Assembly (NCBI GenBank): GCA_036346405.1
Contig: CM070559.1
Span: forward strand, 43,403,518-43,467,517
DNA length: 64,000 bases
Direction: 5' to 3'
Source of the DNA: Phyllostachys edulis
Lineage: Eukaryota; Streptophyta; Magnoliopsida; Poales; Poaceae
Part shown: positions 11,211-23,500 of the stretch, piece after piece
How the letters are laid out: each line of letters starts with the position of its first letter
Numbering within the stretch: position 1 is the first letter of the stretch
The notes under the pieces: model-generated
What the model was told of the DNA's origin: nothing
The model's input: the letters and a program-made list of their open reading frames with translations, nothing else
Databases searched by the model: none
Made by a program: the position numbers and the translations under genes

Positions 11211-12566
11211 GTCCAACGCTGTGCGCGTCAATGTAGTAGAAGTAGCCGATCGTCCAACGTCCTTGGTCACCATTCGTCTCCTCCAACAACCCCTCGTGTT
11301 CCCTACGTAAGTCGTGGATCGTCCTCGATCAGTGCCACAGCGATCGCAGCAGCGCTTGTATGGTATCCATACGTCCAAGGGTGAAACATCATGCACCGAT
11401 GTGTTAGCACCAACATGCACGGCGGGGCCTTCGGGGCGGTAGTGGCTTGGGTTTCGGTGGGTAGTGCAACTCATCATCCCAAAAGCCCTAAGCATCCCCT
11501 TATAAAAGAGTCAATACCGAATCCAATCCGAACTAGTTTGTTCCAACCCATTAACTGTGACCTGGAAACTCCTTTCTGGTCCACAAGTTGGTAGCGGTTC
11601 CTACTAGGACATAACGACTCCCGAATACACATAAAGATCAAATCTGACGAACCTTGTGCAATATGATCTGCGACTAGGTCCTCATAATTCACGACGAGTT
11701 CGTTTTCCTTACGACCAGTTCACCTACCAAGTTTTGATCATTTATGATCAGTTCGTATTTGGTCGGACTAAGTGACATGCTTGCATATTCTCCTTTTGTC
11801 TCACGATATCTTATCAAACTCTAGGTGAAATATATGTCATCCATGGACTGTTCAATCTTCTTTCGATCTAGTGATGGATAACTTCGTGCGGTCGATTCTT
11901 CGACCACTTGTGGCACAGCCATGCACTTCCTTTATCCGAGCACATCGAAGGGCCCAGAGATATCTCTCCTGTTATGCTTGGAGAGACAAATCACATATCA
12001 GGCCAGTCACATCCCTTCATATTTTTATAGCATAGCCTAAAGCTACCTTTATAACTACCTAATTACAGAGTAGCGTTTGGTAACCCCTAAGTGTATTATT
12101 ACACAAGTAGAAAACCATGCTGATATCAAGTTTAAGAATTATACACCATCATTGCTTGAGACCAACTGATGACGCATAGAAACACAACAAATCCCAATAG
12201 TGTCTCAAAGTGGATTAATCCAACATCAGGTTATCTTATATGTGCTCAACAGATGGGCTGGAAGGCACGTCAAGCCTGTTCCTGTCGCGCGCACATACAG
12301 CCTCCGGACTCCAGGCAGAAACGCTTTACATAAGAACTGCATCAATTTTCTTAAAATAAAAAGAACAACAGCAACAGCCGCTCCACCAGATAAGAACACT
12401 CGAAATTTCGATCTTCAAACCAAAGAGAGAACCATAACGATATGTTTAGTAATGAGTTCTAAAAAAGTTAGTGAATTACAAACAAAAAATTTCTTTTGAG
12501 AAGCTAGTGATCGACTGACATTTGTCGAGGACGCAGCAGGAGAACTGCATATACGTTAAAGACTAA
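11211..12566. other. Non-coding interval, probably old repeat DNA
   Basis: No open frame has recognisable protein motifs. The stretch around 11600-11960 reads like degenerate LTR-retrotransposon sequence, but I see no paired ends or target duplication, so no element is delimited. Confidence 0.4.
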
Positions 12567-12790
12567 GAGCTTATTTGGTTTGTTACTAACCTGAATTAAA
12601 CCAAAATTATGTGATGTCAATGAAAATTGGCTATCGTTTGGTTTGTTGCTAATATTTGGTAATGCTAATAAAAATTTGGTAACATCAACGAAATCTAATG
12701 TCACACGTGAGCAATCTAAGAGTAAAAAAATTGCTTATCAAATCTTTGATAACACCAAAATTTAGTTTAACCGCAATCCAAACAAAGCTC
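12567..12790. mobile_element. Tourist-like MITE
   Basis: GAGCTTATTTGGTTTG at 12567 is matched in inverted orientation by CAATCCAAACAAAGCTC ending at 12790. The interior is AT-rich with repeated ttggtaa motifs and no coding capacity. A further end-like sequence, accaaacacgccc, lies at about 12844-12856, so two related elements may overlap. No clean target duplication could be fixed. Confidence 0.5.
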
Positions 12791-13207
12791 ATTTTGCCAA
12801 GTTTTGATTATGTCAAATTTTAGCTTGGTATATTAGAGCCATGAACCAAACACGCCCAAGCATCGGTATCTCCATTGTCCAAGCAACTAAAAATAATTAA
12901 ACATGTAACAGATATATTGGCACGCTTCTCAGTTTTCACCATTGTCCATTGACACCGGAGGTGTAGCCTCATGAGGCAAACAGAAATGTTAAACCCTAAT
13001 TAACAACTGTATATAGCCAGCATCAATGTAGCAATCGCACGCAAGTAATAAGGAGTACCTAGTTAAGAAGGAGCGCCACGCCGTGAGCCCGTGAACTTTA
13101 CAAGAAGCAGACATGTCAGGAAAGCGTGCTCCGAGCTGTTGATACGGCGGCCGCGGGCGTGGTGTGCTTGCCGCCGGCGCCCATACCTCATGGGGCTGGC
13201 ACGCGTA

Positions 13208-14038
13208 TTAGGACACAGGCTGAGTTGCCGACGCCATGGCGTGCGGCTGCAACCGGGTAACGTGATGCTGCTCCTGCTGCTCCGGTAGGTGGCCGCGGTG
13301 TTCGTCGGCATCGCCGCTGCCGGAGACGGACAATGACGCGTTGACGTCGTCCGCGGGGAGGCGGTGGAAGGTGGGGTTGATGAACGCGGCGGCCACGACC
13401 ACGACGGTGGTGGCGGCCACGAGCGGGCCGGCCACGGCGCCTCCGACGATCTGGCCGTGGAGGCCGGCGAGTGATATCGAGAGGCCCCCAAGGGCGCGGG
13501 GCACCGCCGCGGACATGGAAGGGGGAAGGAAGGTGGCCGATATGGAGAGGATCTCGTAGCGGCCGTGGAAGACGATCGCAGCGGCCGCGGCACCGCCTTC
13601 AGAGTTAGGGGAGGGGTGGCGCAGCGAGACGTTGGCGACAGCGCCTGTCCCGGCGAGCACGCAGATCCCGAGGCCACGTCGGCGCGCGAAGCCCGCGAGC
13701 GCGCCGGCAACATCGCCACCGCCGGGGATCTCCAAGACGTGAGGCCGCATCGCTACCGCGGGCTCCGCCTCCCGCGTGACCACCACCGGCGGCTTCGGCT
13801 TGTTCTTGGACCCCGGCGGCCGTCCCCGCCTCCGCTTCCCCGTCTCAATGCTCCTCCCGGAGGCCGCCGGTGTACCACTCGCATCCTTCGTCTCCTCCGC
13901 GCCGTCACGGCTATCCATCTCGTCAGAGAAGCACTCCAGCTGCTGCTGCTGCTGCTGCCCGTGGCCACTGTGGTGCGGCCGCGGGAAATCTAAGACGACC
14001 TTGTCGACCTCGCGGTCTCGGTAAAGCCTCTTCTCCAT
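13208..14038 (-). CDS. AT-hook motif nuclear-localized (AHL) protein
   Basis: A single-exon 276-aa protein. Residues 1-66 are hydrophilic with a Gln run (28-33). Residues 69-84 hold the AT-hook RRRGRPPGSKNKPKPP, whose RGRP core enters the minor groove of AT-rich DNA. Residues about 97-228 form the PPC/DUF296 domain with GRYEIL at 159-164, the variant of the conserved GRFEIL that mediates trimer formation and contacts with transcription factors. One AT-hook of the RGRPPGSKNKPKPP kind plus PPC matches type-I AHL proteins, which act in the nucleus on chromatin and growth control. ATG 14038 is chosen because the protein start MEKRLYRDRE suits the family; an in-frame ATG at 14083 would add 15 residues. 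Tail 229-276 is low complexity. A MULE begins about 330 bp upstream. Looks intact. Confidence 0.92.
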   Translation of the reverse strand: MEKRLYRDREVDKVVLDFPRPHHSGHGQQQQQQLECFSDEMDSRDGAEETKDASGTPAASGRSIETGKRRRGRPPGSKNKPKPPVVVTREAEPAVAMRPHVLEIPGGGDVAGALAGFARRRGLGICVLAGTGAVANVSLRHPSPNSEGGAAAAAIVFHGRYEILSISATFLPPSMSAAVPRALGGLSISLAGLHGQIVGGAVAGPLVAATTVVVVAAAFINPTFHRLPADDVNASLSVSGSGDADEHRGHLPEQQEQHHVTRLQPHAMASATQPVS

Positions 14039-14296
14039 GCCTCCGTCGCCAAATCTTGCGCGAACTAATGGCGACAGTAGCACAACAGAATCGCCACGGA
14101 AACGAAAGAAACTATCACTAGCAACAGTAGCTAGCTAGCTTGGGGTGTAAGTGTAAGAGTAAGGTTGGTGGCTGCGTAGTTAGTAATAATAGTAGGTGGG
14201 GTCCTCGGCTCCTTTTCCATGGCATGCGCAGCTAGAGCTAGGTAGCGCAGCAGCTGCGAGGAAGAAGATTTCTTTAGACTTTTGGGCCGGGCGGCG

Positions 14297-14304
14297 AGAT
14301 ATAA
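14297..14304 (-). promoter_or_regulatory. Candidate TATA box of the AHL gene
   Basis: Minus strand TTATATCT lies about 260 bp upstream of the AHL start codon at 14038, between the gene and the MULE end at 14371. Position and sequence fit a plant TATA element, but this is only a motif match. Confidence 0.3.
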
Positions 14305-14654
14305 GCAAGGGATAGGGGAGGAACAGGAGGACAGGATTGGCCGCCGGATCCGGGGCGAAAGGGACTGCGAGAAAAAATTATTTAATCATTTTTAAATAAT
14401 ATTTTAAAGTTAACTTATCTCTAACTTTATTGTCAATTCTAACCTATTTGTTCACATCATAACTCACGACGTGACCAAATCGTTACGTTCTGTCACGTCA
14501 CTTTTCCTCGACGTGGCCAAATATGCTACTCAAGCCGTCGTGCGCATGACGTGCCAGCGTGGAGGGCTTGTGTGGCCCAGTTCCGTCACGCTAGTACTTT
14601 ATAGCGTGGCTGAACCCACTACTACAAAAATACTAATACTGGACGTCTGATCAC

Positions 14655-15000
14655 AAACGGTTGATCGAAACCGTCTGTATTAAACACAATCACAGACGGT
14701 TTTTGTTTAGAGATTGTCTGTGTAACTGGATGCGCTAAAAACCATCTGTGAAGAGATAATATCACAGACGGTTCATATTGGAAACCGTCTATGAAGTATC
14801 ACAAGAACCGTCTGTGATAATTGTAGACTTCACAGATGGTTCATATTGAGAACCGTCTGTGATAATTGTAGACTTCACAAACGGTTCATATTGAGAACCG
14901 TCTGTGATATAAAATATCACAGACGGTTCGTGTTTAGAACCGTCTGTGATAATTGTAGACTTCACAGACGATTTTTAATTATAACCGTCTGAGATAATGT
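14655..15000. repeat. CACTA left subterminal repeats
   Basis: About fifteen half-sites of TCACAGACGGTT or its complement AACCGTCTGTGA, with single-base variants, arranged as alternating inverted pairs. In CACTA elements such arrays bind the element's own transposase. The same motif recurs at the right end (24336-24560). Confidence 0.9.
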
Positions 15001-15184
15001 CGCTAAGCTCCGGTGAGTTTCTTCGTCGCCGATGCGTATCTTCGTTGCATCAATGCCGCTTCAGCTCCCCGATGTGTTTCTTCGTCTCACGCGCCGAATT
15101 TATTCCTTGTTTTATAAAACGGATCATCCGCCATCGAAGATGATCATCCCCACATATAACTCTACTACTTCTAAAAAAACAGAA

Positions 15185-15679
15185 ATGGCTCCCTCTTCTG
15201 TTTCCTTATCGCCGACATTGATGGCCTACCTGGCCGTACTGTACAAGCAACTCTCCGGCCGTACGTTGGCGGATGTTGCGGAAGAACACTGTTTCAACAG
15301 TGTCTTCACTCCTCTGTCCGAGGGTTTGCCGGAGCAGGTGACGGCCACCTTCCGTCGTCTTGACATCCTCCTCCGCCGCATCTTCCGGGTGATCTCCCAC
15401 TTCCGGTGAGTTTACCACATCATCGACGCGGTCCTCCACAACGACGTTGCACGTCTCCAGGAGGCTTGCAGTGACTTGGACTGTTTAATCGAGGCGGCGG
15501 GCGACCGAGTCGACCATGCCGAGACCCCTCAAGCAAGGGAAGAGAGCCTATGGGCTCAATTCTTCTTGATTCAACAGTCCGAGGGTCTTCGGGCTTTGTT
15601 CGCTGATCACGAACCGTCCGATGCCGCCGCCGCCTACGAAGTTTTGAAGACGGAGATAGCAGCCTACCTCCGCCACTAG
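15185..15679 (+). pseudogene. Uncharacterised cargo gene in CACTA element
   Basis: From ATG 15185 a frame of good coding character (GC-rich third positions) runs 74 codons, meets one TGA (15407-15409), and continues in the same frame for 90 codons to TAG 15677-15679. The predicted product is about 165 residues and mostly helical: YLAVLYKQLSGRTLADVAEE, TFRRLDILLRRIFRVISHFR, then after the stop VYHIIDAVLHNDVARLQEAC and LIEAAGDRVDHAE. I recognise no family; it is not a known CACTA transposase motif. The TGA overlaps a GTGAGT that could be a splice donor, but the following sequence reads as protein and the nearest AG would give an intron of only about 55 nt. AT-rich 3' sequence with aataaaa-like motifs follows. 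Status as a single-stop pseudogene is inferred. Confidence 0.5.
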
Positions 15680-15876
15680 AAAAACTTTGTTTATTTAGGT
15701 TTCTACTTTTTAAAATCTTTGTAACAAGCGACTGGCCACACTGTTTGGCCATATGTAAATTCTAAAATAAAAAAAATAGTTTGGAAGTGAAGTTACTATA
15801 TTATATGTTGAATTAACTATTTAATTATCACAGTCGGCGGTTTAGTGGTTAACAAATTTATTATATCCGATCTGTG

Positions 15877-15916
<40 letters not shown>

Positions 15917-15918
15917 AT
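15877..15918. repeat. TA/TG microsatellite
   Basis: A run of alternating TA passes directly into alternating TG, inside the CACTA element. Confidence 0.95.
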
Positions 15919-16049
15919 CGATCATAGTTAAAGCAAATTTTCAGCAGTATTTCAATGACAAAATTGACATATAAACATGTAATTTCTTCATGTTATGTAA
16001 ATGTATACACAAGAATATATATATGCTCAAAACATAGAACTTGAGAACA

Positions 16050-16200
16050 ACCATATCACAGACGGTTCTATAACCATATCACGGACGGTTCCATAATGGA
16101 ACCGTCTATGATATGAGCCATATCACGGACGGTTCTATTATGGAACTGTCTGTGATATGAATTACTGATGGTTCCATAATAGAACCATCTATGATATGTC
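16050..16200. repeat. Internal cluster of CACTA-type repeats
   Basis: Several inverted pairs of ATCACGGACGGTTCC and GGAACCGTCTATGATAT lie far inside the CACTA element, away from both termini. They match the subterminal motif with their own diagnostic changes (CGGACGG, a trailing CCATAATGG). A C-rich leader-like sequence starts just after (about 16210-16640), so the cluster may mark the end of an older nested element or serve as a promoter region. Confidence 0.8.
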
Positions 16201-16209
16201 TTTATAAGT

Positions 16210-17523
16210 AGGAGCCCGCTAGGGTTTGCGCCCTAACTCACGTCGTCACTCCCAGCGCCCTTACTCTCGTCTGTTCCCCTCCCCACCCGAGTGCCCCCGA
16301 CCTCGACGCCGCCACTTGTGCCACAACTACGGTGACACTACCTTCCCCTCTTCCTCCACCCCCCAACGTGCGCGACCCCGGCTACCTCTCCATCGGCGAT
16401 GTCGAGGTAAGACGTACATATATATCACCTATTGGTTTGTGCTGTTGGTATTCATGTGAACCGAACTCCTCCCTCTCACCACCAGCTCCCGCACCTCCGG
16501 ATCAAGCTCCCTCCTCCCTACACCGCCGAATCAAGCTCCTGTCCTCCCTCTCGTCAGGCCGCCTGCTCCTCCTCCCTCTTGCCGTCGCTTGTCAGCCACC
16601 TCGACCTCCTCGCACCTTCAACCTCTCCGCTCTCCCACTAACGCAGTAAGTCCCTTCTTGTCTTCTTGATGTTGTCTGGTTATTGGTTGATGCTGATGGT
16701 GATGGCCATTGGCCAAAGCCCAGATGCTAAATGTGTAATACATACATACATGAAGAGAAGTGCATCATTGCAGAGAAGTGTAAATGTGTAATACATACAT
16801 GTAGAGAGGAGTAGAGAAACCATAAATATAAATGAATGCAATGATACATGCATATGCTTGTTCTTATGCTGTCTTTTATTTAGCCTTGCTGTCTTTTATT
16901 TAGTCATGTAACCTAGCACCACAGCTCCCCGCCTCCCCTGTAGTTTGAATGGTTGTGCACTCGTGCTGATCGCTGATTATTGAATGAATGAATTCAGAAG
17001 TGTAAGTACTGTTGTCTGCTATTGAAGTATTGGGATGTTCATATGTATGGGCTGTTCTCTGTTGATATATTATATTGTTATGAGTTATGACTTATTCAGA
17101 AGTGTCAAGTGTTGTCTCTGCTATTGATATGTATGGGTTGTTAATATGTTATGACTTATTGGGTTGTTGATATGTATGGGTTGTTGATATGTTATATTGT
17201 TATGAGTTATGACTTTTTCAGAAGTGTCAAGTATTGTCTGCTATTGATAGTGGAAACTTGCTTGGTGAACCATGGACTGTTGATATGTATGATTGATGAT
17301 TTACAAAAATAGATCTATAAAATGTGTGATATGTATGTTATGACTTATTGTTGATTTGTCATTTTGTCAAGATGTCATCCGTTACTTCTCGCCATTCATT
17401 TCACCTTTGTCTGTGTAACTGTGTTCATACCGGTCAAGTTCTCCTACCTTGCGTCCTAGGTACGTGCTACCATTCCATTCCTAATCTCTTCTCTATAAAG
17501 TCTCCAAGCAGTGGCTGCTTGTG
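16210..17523. other. CACTA interior, leader-like then AT-rich
   Basis: 16210-16640 is C-rich with Pro/Ser-rich short frames, resembling a grass 5' leader. 16640-17520 is AT-rich with repeated ttgatatgtatgggttgttg phrases (17040-17290). No recognisable protein is encoded. Confidence 0.5.
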
Positions 17524-18724
17524 TGTCGGGACCCAAAAATGCTATTATGGACCCTCTATGTATACTGTACTAGTCCAGGATCACGCTAGTACACACAATA
17601 GCAACATCAGTGAAATATCGTTTTCATATACAAAGATGACTAATAAATAGGCAAATAACAATAAATATCAGAGTAAAGACCTTAAGGTCAAAGCTTACAA
17701 TTAATACCTCAGAGGGCGAATAGCTCAATTAAGTTGCAGCGGAACGTAACGGAATAACTTCAGTGAAGCTCATCCATATGCCCATAGTGTAAGATCGAGG
17801 AGGCCGACTAGAGGGGGGGTGAATAGGTGTTTTAAAACTTCTTTGGCTAAAACCAATTTCTAATGCGGAAGCTAATACAAATAGGGTTTTGCACAATTAA
17901 AGCTAAATCAACTAGGTTCAACTAAGTGCACCAACAACAAGTCTAATGATAAATATAATAATCAAGTATAGACTTGTAAGCAATTCAATTCTAACAAAGA
18001 CAATAGCACAAGGTAATGAATAACTATTGCAATCATACACAATGAATAAACAATTTAATTCTAGGAATAAAAATCGCACAAAGTAAATCAAGCATTTATA
18101 CACAATGAATGTAAATGCAATAGTGAGGCAAAGAGATCACACCACAAAGACACGTCGATGTTTTACCGTGGTGTTCGGAGACTTGCCGGTCTCCCATAAT
18201 CCACGTTGAGGCAAGCCCAAACCAATTGGACCGGCTCCACGAATTGAGCTCCCGCCTCCGAGGTAAGTCCAACCACTTGGACCGGTTCCAAACCGAACCA
18301 ACACCTCACTCCACTACGGTTGCTCCTTCCTCCACTCCGGAGATGACGAGCACCACACTACTCACAAACACCGGGCCTTCTCACAAGCTCCCTTGAGAAG
18401 ATCACCGGACCAACAACGCCACCACGCTGTCTAGGTGTCAGCAAACACCAAGAGTAACAAGTCTACAACTCTCACTTGAACTAATCAAGTGTCAAAGCTC
18501 AATGGATACTAAATCCACCACCTAATGCAACACATGCACTAGGATTTGCCTCTCAAAGCTCAACAAATGCAACAAATGCACAAATAAGAGTAGAGGGCTT
18601 GCTCTTGCTCAATGAAATGTCTAGGGGCACCAGCAACCTCTCCTCACATGGCCAAGATGGGTATTTATATCCCACACACAAAAAAACTAGCCGTTGGGGA
18701 GAAGATCCTGAAAAATCAGCCGAG

Positions 18725-18990
18725 GCCGGTCAGACCGACGTTATACGCCCGGTCAGACTACACCCCCTCCAATGGTCAGAAAAATAGCTGTTGGAGGACC
18801 TCCGGTCTGACCACCAACCAATGGCCGGTCGGGCCAGCCCGGCCGGCCGATCAAGATGACACACGGCCTCGACTGCGCGGCCGAATCTCTGAAATGTCGC
18901 TCTCTGGAATATGTTGACCGCGCGACTTGACCCGCAAGGCCGGTCAGTCCGCACTTATACCACCGGTCAGACCGCTCATATACATGCGAT
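18725..18990. repeat. Dispersed GGTCAGACCG-type palindromes
   Basis: The motif CCGGTCAGACC(G) and variants recur many times on both strands within the solo LTR, forming short inverted repeats. Confidence 0.75.
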
Positions 18991-19034
18991 CAGACCACAC
19001 CACAGAGGAAAACAGGGATTTTGCATGAGCTTCA

Positions 19035-19400
19035 ACTCAAATTTCGAAACACATTCGCCAATTTGATGCTCGATGCAAACACGACCACAAGGCAAGATTC
19101 TCAACAAGTTGCAAAACACATTTGCCAACTTTTAGAATCAAAGCCACAAATTGCACTCCGCTTCAACTCAATTTGCAAAACACATTTGCCAAATTGACGC
19201 GCGATGCAAACAAGGATTCAAGTGAGATTCTCAACAAGTTGCAAAACACATTTGCCAACTTATAGAATCACATTACAAGGAATAAGGTACATGGACTTAA
19301 ACCATTTGCAAAACATATTCGCAAACCAAAGTCACATGCTACAAGGATTATCCATGAGCTACAACTATTTGCAAAACACATTCGCAAATATTGGCAACAC
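19035..19400. repeat. GCAAAACACATTTGCCAA repeats
   Basis: The phrase tgcaaaacacatttgccaa and variants (gcaaaacatattcgcaaa) recurs at irregular spacing of roughly 40-110 bp within the solo LTR, each copy being nearly self-complementary. Confidence 0.85.
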
Positions 19401-19599
19401 GTTAAGGTGAGCTAGAGCAAACACAATGAGCTATCAACACATGACTAACTCAAGCTACTAGTCAAGACTCCTCTTAATAGTACGGCAACCTATACTAGCA
19501 ATCCGGTCTCCCAACCAAACACTGAGACCGGTAAAAGACTAGGAACACATCCTTAGCCCTAGCTAGTCATACCTTTGCCTTGCGCAAACACTTGAAGCT

Positions 19600-19960
19600 T
19601 GATGACGCACATCTTCACTTCAAGTCCGGGTTCTTGACTTGAATATGCATCAACACATGATGCACTCTTCACTTAATCTTCATCAACACATGATGAAGAT
19701 TCACTTCGGGATCTTGACTTGATGCTCATCAACACATGATGACATCCTTCATCCCGAGTCTTGATATGCATCAACACATCATGCACTCTTCACTTGACCT
19801 CCATCAACACATGATGGGTCTTCACTTGACTTAATGATCAACTCAAGATCATCTCTTCTTCTTGAACATCATTGACATACGATGATTTCCTTCACTTGAC
19901 TTCCATCAACACATGATGGAATTCCTCTTGACTTGATGACAATCCACACATGATGTCATC
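19600..19960. repeat. CATCAACACATGATG repeats
   Basis: The near-palindromic phrase catcaacacatgatg recurs about every 30-60 bp, separated by cttcacttgact-like spacers, within the same solo LTR. Confidence 0.88.
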
Positions 19961-20149
19961 CCAAGTCTTTATTATCATGGAACCTAACCTGCTTATCCAA
20001 CTCATGGAAAATGTTAGTTCCACAATATGATTATCATTAATTACCACATCATACCATTAACTCATAATGGTAGGATAATATACCACAATCTTTCCCTCTT
20101 TGGTAATTGATGATAATCACTTCAATTACAAATAAATTGAATGTAAAGA

Positions 20150-20505
20150 GGCAATGAGTATATATCAACTGCACAAGTCTTATATACTCTTATGATTATA
20201 TATAACTACACAAGTTATATATACTCAAGGATATATGAGCTACACAAGTCTCATATATTCACATGAATATATTAACTACACAAGTTATATATATTCAAGG
20301 ATATGTGAGTACACATGAACTATACAAGTTATGTTATACTCACATATAAGTATATATAGACTACACAAGTCTTATATACTCACAAGAATATATTAACTAC
20401 ACAAGTTAAATATATTCAAGGATATATGAACTACACAAGTTTCATATACTCATATGAATATATTAACTACGCATAGTTAAATATATTCAAGGATATGTTT
20501 CAAAG
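20150..20505. repeat. ACTACACAAGT / TATATACTC tandem repeats
   Basis: Roughly 30-60-bp units containing aactacacaagttatata and ctcaaggatat recur many times. AT-rich, non-coding, inside the solo LTR. Confidence 0.88.
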
Positions 20506-23500
20506 TAAGGATCCTTAATATATGTGGACAAAGGAATATGGATCAATACTAATGAAACCATAAAATATAGAATGAACTCCCCCTTCATGTGTGCATACAC
20601 ACATGTGTAATAAGAACATATGCACATATTTAGGTTAATCTTTTGGTGGAGTTCAACCTATATTTTGGATCCGAGGAATGCAACAATATATAAGAACTAT
20701 GAAGTCAAATGCATACCTCTTTTGTTCTTTATATCCAAACGAGACTAATCATGAGATAAGGCAAATAGAAGAGTTAGTCTCACAAATTGATTCATCATTA
20801 TGAATGCATACATGTTTGGATTTTTCCTTTTGTTTATCCAATGAATTGGATTTGTCATTAGTCACTTGCACGCCTTCATGATTATCACCTTTATATCCAA
20901 ATAAGACTACACAATATGTATATCAATCAAAGTGTTAGTCTCACAATTAGATTTGTCATTAATCACCAAAACTCCATTAACACATAATGGTAGGTCTAGA
21001 TCCTTCACATAGGCAATCGGCTAGGGTAGTGTGACCTAGTTCTCCACGATCCTTGAAGTAGATCTTGTTGACTGACGATTCTTCCACTTCTATTGATTGA
21101 TTATAGCAAGTATGAGTACATAACCGTACTCGCAAGTCATACTACAGAATGTAATGTATAGATTCAGGCTTATTCCAAAGGAATGGCTTCTGTGGTTCTT
21201 TTGCAAAAATGCAACATTTTCAATTTAAATATGAATAATAGATTGAAAGCATAATTTAAAACAAATAGACAATAATAATTTATCAGTTGTTTTCACAAAG
21301 ACACAAAGCCTAATCAATTTATTCACATAGCCGTCCCTTCCCAATTGGTTTTACGAAAATCTACCCCTCGTGTGAAATCCCCGAGCATGTCCATGACCGC
21401 GGACGTGGCTATTCGAATAGATTGATTTACACTCTGCAGAGTTTGTACACTTTACCCACAAGAGATGCAATCAACTTGTACGGAGCTGATCACAACAAAA
21501 CCTTTCAGAAACTTCATCTCAAGCGTTGATACTCCCAGTGTGCTTACGAACCGTCATATCAAACTATACATAGTGGATGGTATGACACACATCGTTGGAC
21601 AGGGAAGCGGCGAACCGTCCCGCGATGCGACTACTTAGTAGCACACACCTCCACCCTCACACACAGCCTAACCTACTACCTGAGTAATCAATGTCAAGAC
21701 TCCATAACTTACTAAGTTAGGCCCGTCTCATACCGGGCATGTGGTCGTATAATAAGGCTCAGTTCAATGGCGTGCAAAGTTAAGTCCTGAATTGACCAAG
21801 GCAAGATTTCCAATTTCTAACTAAGACACACATATTATTATTCTCATTCACACAGTTCCACTAGTTCACACAGTATCCACCACTTGCCTCAGTCTAAATC
21901 CTTTTCCACCCTATTGATTAAGTACAACACATGCCATTAACGAGTAATAGCACACAGTACACACAGTTTTTATCACATAGTTCCATAATCACTTAGTCAA
22001 TTTTATATTTGCAACTCACATGAGATGATGACTCGTGGCATGGCTAAGCAATCTACTCGTATCTAACCAACTCATGTTGGTGCTACAATATTACCAACTA
22101 AATAAACCAATCTAGAGTGACAAAAGATTATGACATAACCAATAGACAAGGTGGATATAACAGATTGGATAATAACTATACCCAAAAGCATTTAAAAAAA
22201 TACTTAAAGTAAATGCAATAATTTGAATCAAAGTAATTCTAGAAAACTAGGATTTAACATGATCAAAGGCATAACATGCCTTGCTAGAGCAATGCTGATC
22301 TTATTTACTATTTTAATCTTCTACTTCCTTGATCTTCAGCTCCTTCTTGATCAGAACTTCTCGAAGTATCAACGTCTACTCGTAAACAAGCAAATACACA
22401 AAACAAATAAATAACAGAGAGCAAACAAACTCCAAAAATTAAATAATAATCTCAGATAAATAGATCTAGAATTTAGATGAATTTAGGAATTTGAAAGGAC
22501 TCAATCGGAGTTCAGATGCGAAAGATATGGCTCTCGGAAGAATCACATGAAATGATGAAATTGAGAGAGAAAAGAATATTCCTTTAGATTAAAATAAATA
22601 AATAGAATTGGAGACTTACAAGTGGGGTCCACTGGTAAGTGAGAGAGAACAAAGGTAGTGAATGACATGTGGGACCAATTGAATAATTGGATTTCAGAAA
22701 TTAAATGAATTTCTGAAAAGAACAAGGAGGATGACATGTGGGCCATTGGTCCACAGACCAAGTCCACGGACTAGGATTTGGGTTCATGGTAGATTGGGTC
22801 CAAGGCTAGGGTTTGACTGGCGTTGACTGGCAAAGGGGCCCCACAGGTCATAGACTAGGTTCATAATGAACCACGTCTATACTGCTCCGGCTTTAGGATT
22901 TGGTTATGTGTAGGCCACGCAGGTGATGACAGTGCATACCACATGTGCACAGGCGCTGAGGTGGCGAGGATGGGACAGCGACTTGGCTTCTGGATAGCGG
23001 TTGACGTGGCCATGCTGAGATGGCAGGGTGGCAAGAGGTGGCGACGACGCAGCGTGCACGGGATCGATGACGTGGCTGCCACAGAGAACAAAGTGGGTGA
23101 CATGGCAGCGACATGGTGCAAGGTGGCAGTGACGGGGCATGCTGACGTGGCATTGACAAAGGAACACCGGGCACTGCCTTGCTTCGAATCTGGGATTTGG
23201 GAAGGGACCCGGTTGCCTTGGAGACAAAAGAGAGAAACAGGGAGCAGGGCCCGCATGGAAGGGACACAGAGGGAGCGGCGGTCATGTCCTTCTCGGGTTG
23301 GCGTCGACGGCGATGAGCGGCGATCGGCTGGACTCTGGCGAGGACAGAAACGGGGCGGGGGCACTGCCCTGGTGCTATGGGAGGCGTCGGCTTGGCCGGG
23401 GTGCACCGAATCTCACCGGCGTCAAAGACAGGCGGCGGAACTTGGCGAGTGTGGCGGTGGAGCCTTAGCGCCGGAGAAGACGAATCAACCGAGGGGAAAC

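Larger units (their letters stand above)
17788..21007. mobile_element. Solo LTR, 3220 bp, nested in another LTR
   Basis: Runs from TGTAAGATCGAGG to AGATCCTTCA and is flanked by the perfect duplication CATAG (17783-17787 and 21008-21012). The early sequence gaggccgactagaggggggg followed by tgaataggtg is a phrase typical of one class of long grass LTRs. It contains several internal minisatellites (listed separately) and no coding region. Because the surrounding LTR aligns across the gap with its sister copy at 29532, this insertion is secure and younger than its host LTR. Confidence 0.88.

Noticed and set aside
13565..13993. 142-codon plus-strand frame (and others) opposite the AHL gene
   Set aside because: They are antisense shadows of a GC-rich gene whose minus-strand product has clear AT-hook and PPC domains.
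15032..15184. Upstream Met extension of the CACTA cargo frame
   Set aside because: The N-terminal 51 codons lack the coding character of the rest; ATG 15185 is a better start.
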